This document shows, one piece after another, positions 34,801 through 41,383 of a stretch of DNA of 64,000 bases. Source of the DNA: Actinomyces sp. oral taxon 897 (lineage in GTDB: Bacteria > Actinomycetota > Actinomycetes > Actinomycetales > Actinomycetaceae); assembly GCF_002999235.1 (NCBI RefSeq), contig NZ_CP027236.1:248001-312000 (forward strand). The letters run 5' to 3'. The translations under genes and the position numbers were made by a program. The stretch's first letter is position 1. Each line of letters opens with the position of its first letter. The notes beneath the pieces are model-generated. The model was not told where the DNA came from. It did no database searches and saw only the letters and a list, made by a program, of their open reading frames with translations.

Positions 34801-34869
34801 TTCACCGTCGACGGCGCGAAGAACACCAAGCGCCTCATGCTGCGCCTGGCGCCGATCGCCAGGATCTGA
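31849..34869 (+). CDS. pcrA: ATP-dependent DNA helicase PcrA/UvrD
   Basis: 3'-5' SF1A helicase for nucleotide-excision and mismatch-related repair and replication restart; 1006 residues. Motifs: Q-loop LNPAQAQAV, Walker A GAGSGKTR (about 157), Walker B VDEYQDTNH (about 348), GDSDQSIYAFRGA, TVHTAKGLEFPVV (about 749) and YVALTRARERLYVT. An acidic/disordered 120-residue N-terminal extension precedes the core. The C-terminus has the Tudor-like RNA-polymerase-binding domain (VGDRVRHDAYGEGDVV, about 954). A variable Ala/Gly/Pro linker lies near 588-635. ATG 31849 is used; a TATAGG hexamer lies just upstream. Confidence 0.96.
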   Translation: MNAMNSLFGSLPVSGTQVRPGAQAPAEAALPSLPDPADDSWADVEPPAEDWETEPPAEEAPPDLGAVAPTWEEHQTGVSALVARARANAARARDAGRREPAGGGATASGPGDAARPYGPGPLPGLTVADPTTLLADLNPAQAQAVTHAGSPLLIVAGAGSGKTRVLTRRIAHLIATRRARPGEILAITFTNKAAAEMRERVTALVGPVGQRMWVSTFHSACVRILRREHAAAGLRSTFSVYDAADSARLITLVVRELGIDSKRFTPKAFAHRISDLKNELVSPAQFAEEAVTSNPLERHLAEVYPAYQARLGAANALDFDDLIMRTVQLLRQRPDVAEAYRRRFRHVLVDEYQDTNHAQYVLVHELIGGPGTSGADSALPPGELTVVGDSDQSIYAFRGATIRNIEEFEKDYPTARTILLEQNYRSTQNILTAANAVISRNPGRREKNLWTDSGDGPAIIGYVADSEHDEARWVSTEISRLAEEAGVRPRDVAVFYRTNAQSRALEEAFIRSGQPYKVVGGTRFYERKEIRDAIAYLRAVDNPDDDVSLRRVLNVPKRGLGDKAEAALGAHASRYSVSFGRAVADAAGEPRPATGSAGAAQPAPGAQDGTGEVGSGAPGAQEATEPPAVQGLTARATRQVTAFHQLLTGLRHQLAAGDGVADILDSALDASGYLAELRASDDPQDAARVENLAELHSVAADFQDANPDGALADFLERVSLVADSDQLPPGADTQDAHAPDQEQGQVTLMTVHTAKGLEFPVVFVTGLEDGTFPHSRALAEETELAEERRLAYVALTRARERLYVTRAAVRSAWGAANAMPASRFLEDIPAQTMEWRRIASSTDALRGGGTGWGSSWEGGLGGGRGSYGTGGGAGKAAGGRRRPSYDDDFAPPIGSGRPKRTGRLGRVETPKDRFEARRAERMAKRGRPTRLDGSSAGADGADGGALPAAVAGLKVGDRVRHDAYGEGDVVALEGAGRSTVARVTFTVDGAKNTKRLMLRLAPIARI

Positions 34870-34903
34870 GGGGTCCGCGCCGGCTCGGACCTGGCCGAGG
34901 CGT

Positions 34904-35012
34904 CCGCTACGCCCTTTTGTCTCTGCTACGCCTCTTGACCCTTCACTGTACGAGAAAAAGGAGCGTAGCAGAGGGTGAAGGGGCGCAGTAGACGGAAAAA
35001 GGCGTAGCAGAC
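34904..35012. repeat. Imperfect phased inverted-repeat array downstream of pcrA
   Basis: Starting 35 bp after the pcrA stop, GCTACGCC words at 34906 and 34925 are mirrored by GCGTAGC at 34963, a degenerate GCGCAGT at 34983 and GCGTAGC at 35002. Spacing is 19-20 bp. Inside lies a second nested inverted pair, ACCCTTCAC (34938-34946) / GGGTGAAGG (34974-34982). The whole 109 bp folds back on itself. Its design resembles the 50-55 kb arrays with another word and looser spacing. Confidence 0.85.
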
Positions 35013-35229
35013 GATCCGGGGCGGTCGGGGCTGGCGCGGGCCGAGCCCGCCTCGCACAATGCGAGCCCGGGTGACATCACCAATTCGACCCCCCAGGGGG
35101 TGGAGCCGTCGCAGACGGTGTCCGCGGCGCTCGGGGTGGTGCCAGCTCCACCCCGAACCCGCCGGCTCCACCCCGGACCCTGGTGCTGGCCCCATGGAGG
35201 GGTGGGAGAGCTCGTGATGTCATTGCCGC

Positions 35230-36252
35230 ATGGCACAGCATCCTCGTCCTCTCACCGTTTCCGCGGCCCCCGCCGCTCCCGCGGACTCCGCCGCTCCCGC
35301 GGACTCCGCCGCTCCCGCGGACTCCGCCGCTCCCGCGGACTCCGCCGCTCCGGGCTCGCGCGAGCGACGCTCCTGGCTCCAGGGGCTCGCCGGAGCGGGG
35401 CTCTTCCTCCTCACCCAGACCCTGATCATCATCGTGGCACGAGGCGGCACGCACCTGCTGACATCCGTCATGCCGCAACCCATGGCCTACCTGACGACCG
35501 CGCTCCTCGTCTCGGCGACGTGCGTGATCACGGTCGTGGCGGGGTACCGCCTCATCGTCCGACGAATCGGTTGCCGTGAAGCGCCCGAGATGGGCGGCCC
35601 CGGCGCACTGCGCGAGCTCGCCGCGGGGCTGGCGCTGGGCGGCGCGCTCATCTGCGCCGTCTTCGCAGTCCTCGCCCTGGCGGGGGCCTACCGCATCACC
35701 GGGGTCGGCTGGTCGGAGGGCATCGCCGTCGGCCTGATATTCGGGGTCGTCGGAGGATTCAACGAGGAGACGATGTTCCGCGGATTCCTCCAGCGACTCA
35801 TCGAGACCAGGCTGGGCAGCTGGTGGGCGCTCGGAACCATCTCCGTCGTCTTCGGCCTGCTGCACCTGACCAACTCCGGAGCGACCCTGTCCGGCTGCCT
35901 CATCATCGCCCTCACGGCCGCGCCGCTGCTCGGGGCCTGCTACCTGCTCACCCGGCGCCTGTGGCTGGCCATCGGGGTGCACGCGTCCTGGAACTTCATC
36001 CAGGGCGGCGTCTTCGGCTCCGACGTCTCGGGGACCGGAATGATCAAACGGGGCCTGTTCGAAGCGACCTTCCACGGGCCCGACTGGCTCACCGGCGGCC
36101 GCATGGGCGTGGAGGGCTCCGTCGTCACCGTGGTCGTGTGCGCGACGGCGGCCGCGGTGATCCTCCTGATGGCCCGACGCCGGGGAATGCTGCTGGCGCC
36201 GCGATGGCGGCGTCCGGCGCCGGCGGACGACGACGTCGTCGAGCGGCGGTGA
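35230..36252 (+). CDS. CPBP-family intramembrane protease (CAAX-like)
   Basis: 340 residues. A disordered N-terminus with four tandem PADSAA repeats precedes about eight membrane helices. The conserved motifs of the CPBP/ABI family are intact: NEETMFRGF (Glu-Glu and Arg, about residues 178-186), FGLLHLTN (about 212-219) and HASWNF (about 251-256). These place catalytic Glu and His within the membrane. Family roles range from prenyl-protein processing to bacteriocin self-immunity; the local context does not choose between them. Repeats of 15 bp in the N-terminal coding part suggest slippage. Confidence 0.88.
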   Translation: MAQHPRPLTVSAAPAAPADSAAPADSAAPADSAAPADSAAPGSRERRSWLQGLAGAGLFLLTQTLIIIVARGGTHLLTSVMPQPMAYLTTALLVSATCVITVVAGYRLIVRRIGCREAPEMGGPGALRELAAGLALGGALICAVFAVLALAGAYRITGVGWSEGIAVGLIFGVVGGFNEETMFRGFLQRLIETRLGSWWALGTISVVFGLLHLTNSGATLSGCLIIALTAAPLLGACYLLTRRLWLAIGVHASWNFIQGGVFGSDVSGTGMIKRGLFEATFHGPDWLTGGRMGVEGSVVTVVVCATAAAVILLMARRRGMLLAPRWRRPAPADDDVVERR

Positions 36253-36409
36253 CGGCGGCGGGTGCGGGCGGGCGCCGCGCCGTCGGACGCTGACGGACGA
36301 CGACGAGCGGCGTCGAGCACCGCGGACAGCGGCGGCCGGTGACGATCCGCCCGGCTCACGGGGCCATCGGGGTTGCGAGCCGGACCTGGTCGGGCCCGGC
36401 CCGCCCGGT

Positions 36410-37129
36410 TCACGACCGGGCCGGCACCAGGCGCACGGCCCGCCGATCGGCCCGGAAGTCGTTGACCGGGGCGTCGGAGGCGTAGCCCAGGGCGAAGCCC
36501 GTGATGAGGCCGTAGTCGGCCGGCGCCTCGAACTCGGCGTCGAAGGGGCGGCGCCAGGTGGCCAGGACCCCGAGGGGGCAGGAGTCGACGCCGCGGGCCT
36601 TGGCGGACAGGAACAGGGTTTGGAGCATGAGCCCGGCGTCGAGCGCGGCGAAGGGCATGAAGTCCTTGTGGATGAGGACGAAGCCGATGACCGGCGCGCC
36701 GAAGGCCTCGCAATTGCGCCGGGCGGCCGCGTCGCGGGCCTCGCGGTCCCGACGGGCGATGCCCATGTGCGCGTACAGCCGGCCGCCGACGGCCTGGGAG
36801 TGGGGCAGCAGCTCCGCGGGGTAGGGCGCCCAGGTGCGGTAGTCGCCGTCGGGCGCCCTGCCGCTCAGGACCAGGCGAGCCGTGGCGCCGCGCTCCTTGT
36901 GCTGGACGGGGAGGGTCGCGTCGAACTCGGCGACGTAGGCGGCGCGCAGGCGGTCCGCCCGCTCCCCGGTGGCCAGCGCCACCATGAAGGGCCGGGTGTT
37001 CGACCAGCTCGGGGCCTGGCGGGCGTCGTCGAGGATCGCGTCGAGGACCTCGCCCGGCACCGGGTCGGGCCGGAAGTCGCGCACGGAGTGCCGGGCGGCG
37101 GCCAGGTCGGAGAAGGCTTCGGGGTTCAC
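36410..37129 (-). CDS. Nitroreductase-family FMN oxidoreductase
   Basis: 239 residues. The N-terminal FMN-binding pattern RHSVRDFRPDPVP (13-25) and APSWSNTRPFMV (39-50) are typical, and the C-terminal QTLFLSAKARGVDSCPLG matches the second flavin-contacting region. It should reduce nitro or quinone compounds with NAD(P)H. It converges with the CPBP gene and its start lies 55 bp from the end of the acetyltransferase gene, so those two could share a transcript. Confidence 0.9.
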   Translation of the reverse strand: MNPEAFSDLAAARHSVRDFRPDPVPGEVLDAILDDARQAPSWSNTRPFMVALATGERADRLRAAYVAEFDATLPVQHKERGATARLVLSGRAPDGDYRTWAPYPAELLPHSQAVGGRLYAHMGIARRDREARDAAARRNCEAFGAPVIGFVLIHKDFMPFAALDAGLMLQTLFLSAKARGVDSCPLGVLATWRRPFDAEFEAPADYGLITGFALGYASDAPVNDFRADRRAVRLVPARS

Positions 37130-37184
37130 GGCGGTGGCTCCTTGGGAAGTGCGGCGGTGCTGGCGGTCGGGGCCGCCCCGGACT

Positions 37185-37865
37185 CTACGACCGGCGCCGG
37201 GGGACGAAGGTGGAGTCGTCCAGCGTGCGGATGACCCGGGCGGGGGAGCCCACGGCCAGGGAGCGGGCCGGGATGTCGCGGGTGACGACGGCGCCCGCGC
37301 CGATGACGCAGTCGTCGCCGATCGTCACGCCCGGGCAGACGATGACGCCGCCGCCCAGCCACACGTTGTCCCCGATGACAATGGGATCGGCGCTCTCCAG
37401 CCCCGTTCGGCGCGGCGTCGGCTCCAGGGGGTGGATCGGGGTGAGCAGCTGGACGTTCGGGCCGAACTGGCAGTGCACCCCGATGGTGATGGTGGCGACG
37501 TCCAGGGCGGTGAGCCCGTAGTTGGCGAAACTGCCCTCGCCGACGATGATGTTCTCCCCGTAGTCCACGCGCACCGGCGGCAGGAGGATCGCACCGGCCC
37601 CCAGGTGCGGGATCGCGGCGCGCAGGTGGGCCTGGGCGTCGGGCTCGCCCTCGTCGAATGCCCGCTGGTAGCGGGACAGCTCGCGACGGGCTCGGGCGGC
37701 GATCCGCCGGGAGTCCGGGTCGTCGGACACGTACCAGTCCCCGGCGAGCATGCGCTCGCGGTTGGTCCGCGGATCCCCCTGGAGGTAGGGGGCGGCCAGG
37801 GGGAAGCGCTCCCCGGTGCCCTGGGACGGGGCGGGGGCGTCGTCGGTGCTGTGGGAGCCGGTCAT
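37185..37865 (-). CDS. Maltose/galactoside O-acetyltransferase-like hexapeptide protein
   Basis: 226 residues from ATG 37865. The maltose-acetyltransferase N-terminal signature RERMLAGDWYVSDDP is followed by left-handed beta-helix hexapeptide repeats, including IVIGDNVWLGGGVIVCPGVT and the acetyl-CoA loop IGAGAVVTRDIPA. The HCQFGPNVQLLTPIHP region contains the catalytic His. It acetylates sugars using acetyl-CoA. A 25-residue disordered start makes it longer than Maa (about 185), so a later start is possible. Confidence 0.88.
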   Translation of the reverse strand: MTGSHSTDDAPAPSQGTGERFPLAAPYLQGDPRTNRERMLAGDWYVSDDPDSRRIAARARRELSRYQRAFDEGEPDAQAHLRAAIPHLGAGAILLPPVRVDYGENIIVGEGSFANYGLTALDVATITIGVHCQFGPNVQLLTPIHPLEPTPRRTGLESADPIVIGDNVWLGGGVIVCPGVTIGDDCVIGAGAVVTRDIPARSLAVGSPARVIRTLDDSTFVPRRRS

Positions 37866-38132
37866 GGGCACGAGCCTACCGGGCCCGCCCCGTCTGCGGC
37901 CCGTGGCGGCCCCGGCCCAGTGGGCAGACCGGGAGCCAGGAGGGTCACGGTGACCTGCGGCCCGTAGCGGGTCCGGCCCCGGCCTTGGGCGGGCCCGGCC
38001 CCGGCCCACCGCCTGGTGGCGGGCCCGCGGTCGGGCGTCGGCGGCGTGAGGGCCCGGCCCGCGGGCGGCCTCAGGGCAGGAGCGAGGCGTTAGCAGGATC
38101 CACGCCAGCGCGGCCCCCTGGGGCGGGCGGCA

Positions 38133-38891
38133 TCAGGTGTGCGGCTCGCTCGGTGGCGGCGTGGGTGACGGCGTGGCGGTGCCGTCCCCCACCTGGAGGA
38201 CCACCAGGGGCGGTGAGGTGGGCTGGGCGGAGCCGCCCCGGGGCTCCCGGGTGATGAGGACCTGCTGGCCGGGCCGGGGCGTGAGGGCCAGGAAGGAGAA
38301 GGTGTCCCCCGAGCCGGGGTCGTAGACCCCCAGCGAGGTCGTGTCGTCCCCCTGCCTGAGCCAGACCTGGAGGCTGGAGCCCGGGACGGGGGCGGACATC
38401 CCCGCAGGCAGGCTCAGCGCCGTCATCCCCATGCCCTCCGACCAGGTCAGGGTGGCCACGTGGCCGTCTGGCATGGCCTGGGAGACCCGTCGCACGTCCT
38501 GGGCCTGGTTGAGGTGGGCGAAGTGCTCCGTGGCGGACATGGATTCCATGGCGTTCCAGTGCCCCAGGACCGCGCCGGTGCCCAGGAGCGCCACGCACGC
38601 CGCCGCCCGCAGCACCACGGTGCGCCAGCGCCGTCGGCCCAGGGGGACCACGACGGCGTCGGCCCGCCCCGGATCCGGGGCCTCGGACGGCGCCCTGGGC
38701 GCGGAGGACGGGGCGGGACGCTCCTGGGGCGTGCGGGCGACCTGCTCCAGGAGCCGGGCCCGCAGGGCGGGCGGTGGAGGGACCGGCTCCAGCGAGGCAC
38801 CCAGGAGGGAGGCGGTCTCCCCCTCCAGGAGCGCCTCCAGCTCGGCGTCGGCGGGGACGTCACGGGGGCCGGTGCCCCGGGTGCCGGTCAT
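38133..38891 (-). CDS. rskA: Anti-sigma-K factor, RskA-like
   Basis: 252-residue single-pass membrane protein. The cytoplasmic N-terminus (1-90) should bind SigK, a transmembrane helix VLRAAACVALLGTGAVLG lies near 93-110, and the extracytoplasmic C-terminal domain carries the RskA features MPDGHVATLTWSEGMGMTAL, LQVWLRQ and TPRPGQQVLITREP. It sequesters SigK until proteolysis. Overlaps sigK by 4 bp (ATGA), the standard sigma/anti-sigma operon. No classical zinc HxxxCxxC motif is present, as in RskA. Confidence 0.9.
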   Translation of the reverse strand: MTGTRGTGPRDVPADAELEALLEGETASLLGASLEPVPPPPALRARLLEQVARTPQERPAPSSAPRAPSEAPDPGRADAVVVPLGRRRWRTVVLRAAACVALLGTGAVLGHWNAMESMSATEHFAHLNQAQDVRRVSQAMPDGHVATLTWSEGMGMTALSLPAGMSAPVPGSSLQVWLRQGDDTTSLGVYDPGSGDTFSFLALTPRPGQQVLITREPRGGSAQPTSPPLVVLQVGDGTATPSPTPPPSEPHT

Positions 38892-39466
38892 CGTTCCACC
38901 TCCAGGTGAGTGCGCAGCTTGAGCAGTCCGTCACGTACCCTCGTCTTGACCGTCCCTAGCGGCACCCCGCAGCGCCTGGCGATCTGTGCGTGGCTGAGGC
39001 CGCTGAAGTAGGCCAGCTCGAGGGTGGAGCGGTGCGGCTCGCCGACCTTCTCCAGGGCCCGGTGCAGCCGCGCCCCCTCCAGGTGGTCCTCGGCGGCCTG
39101 GGCGGTGACGTCGTAGTCGGGCTCGTAGCCACCGCGCCAGGCGTGGTCACGGTCCCGGCAGGACTGGCTGGAGCGGACACGGTCAATAGCCCGACGGCGG
39201 GTCAGGGTCACCAGCCACGCCCGGGCACTGCCGCGCTCGGGACGGAACGTGGCGGCACGCTGCCACACCTCCAGGAACACCTCCTGGAGGACCTCCTCGG
39301 ACTGGGCGCGGTCCACCACGATACGCAGCACCAGGGCCAGGAGCCTGCCCGCCCAGGCATCGTACAGGCAGGCGAAGGCCTGGGCGTCCCCCTGCGCGAC
39401 CCGGGTCAGCAGGGCGGCGTCCGGCTGTGCCTCCGGCCCCGCCCCCGTGGTGTCCTGCGGTGTCAC
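38888..39466 (-). CDS. sigK: ECF RNA polymerase sigma factor SigK-type
   Basis: 192 residues. Region 2 spans FACLYDAWAGRLLALVLRIV to SARAWLVTLTRRRAIDRVR (about 30-98), with the polymerase-binding and -10 recognition helices. Region 4 follows (LELAYFSGLSHAQIARRCGV, then PLGTVKTRVRDGLLKLR, about 148-186). It directs transcription of envelope/redox genes in relatives. The co-encoded RskA and the neighbouring dipZ reproduce the mycobacterial SigK regulon in compact form, which strengthens the SigK assignment over other ECF groups. Confidence 0.9.
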   Translation of the reverse strand: MTPQDTTGAGPEAQPDAALLTRVAQGDAQAFACLYDAWAGRLLALVLRIVVDRAQSEEVLQEVFLEVWQRAATFRPERGSARAWLVTLTRRRAIDRVRSSQSCRDRDHAWRGGYEPDYDVTAQAAEDHLEGARLHRALEKVGEPHRSTLELAYFSGLSHAQIARRCGVPLGTVKTRVRDGLLKLRTHLEVER

Positions 39467-39605
39467 GGTGACATCGTAGGGGACCGGGCCGGGCGGTGGC
39501 TCCCCGGCGTCGTAGCGGGGGTGGCCTGCGGGCCGGCCTGCGCGCCCTGGACGCCCGCGTGGCGCCCCGGCGGGGCGGCGGGGCGGGTGGTGTCCGGAGG
39601 ACCTG

Positions 39606-41291
39606 TCACCCGAAGGTGAAGGAGTAGAGGGCCAGGCCGGGGGAGACGGTGAGCTCCAGCGTGCCGCTGCTGGTCTGTGGCGTGCTGAGCAGCTCCAGGG
39701 CGTTGGGGACCCCGGAGACGTGGAGGGTGCGCTCCTGGCCGCCGTCCACGCTGTAGGTGAGGTCGCCCTCGCCGGAGACCACCAGGTTGACCTGCCTGCC
39801 GTGGTAGGCCAGGCGCAGCCGGGCAGGGCCGTCCGCGGGGGAGACGGACTGCCGCCCCACGTCCCAGGTGCCCTCCAGTGCGAAGGTGTCCGGCTCCAGG
39901 GAGTCAGGGAAGGTCAGCTCCTGGCGGCCCTCCGGGAGACGTCCGGAGGCGAACATGGAGGCCCGGGCCGCCCCCAGGTACGTCTCCGGGGTCCGCGACC
40001 CGGTCACGGTGGGGGCGTCGTCCTCGGGGGTGAACACGGGCTCGGGCAGGGCGACGTCCGGGTCGGCCTGACGCAGCAGCTCACGCACGAGCCTCTCGGT
40101 GGTGGCCTCACCACCCTCCCCGAAGGCCACCTGACGCAGCTGGCCGGTGGCGTCGGCGAGGTAGTGGGTGGGCCAGTAGCGGTTGCCGAAGCTTCGCCAG
40201 GTGGCCAGGTCGGAGTCCACCGCCACGGGGTAGGTGATACCCAGCCTCCTGGCGCCCTCGCGCACGTTGTTCGTCTCCTTCTCGAAGGCGTACTCCGGGG
40301 AGTGGACGCCGATGACCTGCAGCCCGTGGGCGGCGTAGGTCTCGTGGAGCCTCTGGATACCGGGGACGGAGCGCTGGCAGTTGATGCACGAGTAGGCCCA
40401 GAAGTCGATGAGCTGGACCTTTCCCGCCCGGTCCGCCTCGCTCAGGGGCTGGTCGCCGGGGGTGTTGAGCCACGCGGTGGCCCCCGTGACGGCGGGCAGG
40501 GCGCCGCAGTCGGCCAGGTGGTCGGCGCCCGGGACGCAGGCCCGGTTCGACCCCGCGCCCCTGCCGTTGAGGAACCGGTCGACGCCGGCCTGGAGGGAGG
40601 CGGTGTAGTCGGGCAGGGAGCGCTGGAGGGCCGCGGGCAGGTCGAGGACGAGCGCCACGGACAGGGCGACCATGAGGGCCCCGGCGGCCAGGCGCACGCC
40701 CCTCTGACGGGAGCGGAAGGCCCTGAGACGCTGGGTGACCCTCTGCCCCGCCAGCGCGAAGGCCAGCAGGGGCACGGCGGCGCCCAGGGCGAAGGACAGG
40801 GCCAGGGTCACGGTGTCCGCGCCGATCCTCCCGGTGGAGCCCGCCACGGAGACGGCCGCCAGGACCGGGCCGGCGCAGGGGACGTAGGCGGCGCCCAGGA
40901 CCAGGCCCAGGGCGAGGCCGCCGGAGGGGTTGCGCGAGCCCAGCCTCTGGAACCGGGCGAAGGGGCGCTCCATGACCTCCATGACCCTCGGGACGATCAT
41001 GCCCACGCCAATGAGGGCCAGCAGGACGATCCCCGTCCAGCGGACGAGGTCCTGGGGCAGGTGGAGGAGGGTGAGCAGGGTCGATCCCAGGAGGGTGAGG
41101 ACGGTGAAGCTGAGCACCAGGCCGGTGACCACCAGGTAGGGGCGCCACCGGGAGGGGGGCTCGGGTCCGGCGTCGGGCCGTGCCGCCCGGGTGCCCCCGG
41201 ACAGGAGGACGACAGGCAGGACCGGCAGGACACAGGGGGAGATCCCGGTAATGAGGCCTCCGAGCACGCCTATGAGAACCAGGCTAATCAT
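39606..41291 (-). CDS. dipZ: DipZ-type cytochrome c biogenesis/thioredoxin fusion protein
   Basis: 561-residue fusion. The N-terminal CcdA-like membrane domain (six helices) with the cysteine-containing [11 protein letters not shown] (about 16-26) and [10 protein letters not shown] carries electrons across the membrane. An extracytoplasmic TlpA-like thioredoxin domain with CINC redox motif (about residue 303) and the C-terminal carbohydrate-binding-like DipZ domain follow. ATG 41291 has AAGGAG 5 bp upstream; GTG 41297 is less likely. The gene lies just upstream of sigK in the same orientation. In M. tuberculosis dipZ is a SigK target. Role: disulfide reduction/isomerisation of exported proteins. 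Confidence 0.93.
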   Translation of the reverse strand: MISLVLIGVLGGLITGISPCVLPVLPVVLLSGGTRAARPDAGPEPPSRWRPYLVVTGLVLSFTVLTLLGSTLLTLLHLPQDLVRWTGIVLLALIGVGMIVPRVMEVMERPFARFQRLGSRNPSGGLALGLVLGAAYVPCAGPVLAAVSVAGSTGRIGADTVTLALSFALGAAVPLLAFALAGQRVTQRLRAFRSRQRGVRLAAGALMVALSVALVLDLPAALQRSLPDYTASLQAGVDRFLNGRGAGSNRACVPGADHLADCGALPAVTGATAWLNTPGDQPLSEADRAGKVQLIDFWAYSCINCQRSVPGIQRLHETYAAHGLQVIGVHSPEYAFEKETNNVREGARRLGITYPVAVDSDLATWRSFGNRYWPTHYLADATGQLRQVAFGEGGEATTERLVRELLRQADPDVALPEPVFTPEDDAPTVTGSRTPETYLGAARASMFASGRLPEGRQELTFPDSLEPDTFALEGTWDVGRQSVSPADGPARLRLAYHGRQVNLVVSGEGDLTYSVDGGQERTLHVSGVPNALELLSTPQTSSGTLELTVSPGLALYSFTFG

Positions 41292-41365
41292 GATCACTCC
41301 TTATCGGCAGGTGGTGTCACCTCGGGTTCGGAGCGGAAGGGGGTAGTGGATTGGAGGGGTGAGGG

Positions 41366-41377
41366 CCCCTTAAGGGG
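41366..41377. terminator. Short palindrome between GH31 gene end and dipZ start
   Basis: CCCCTTAAGGGG is a perfect 12-bp palindrome within GGGCCCCTTAAGGGGTC, 7 bp beyond the GH31 stop. It could form a compact terminator hairpin for the minus-strand GH31 transcript. Confidence 0.4.
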
Positions 41378-41383
41378 TCGGGG

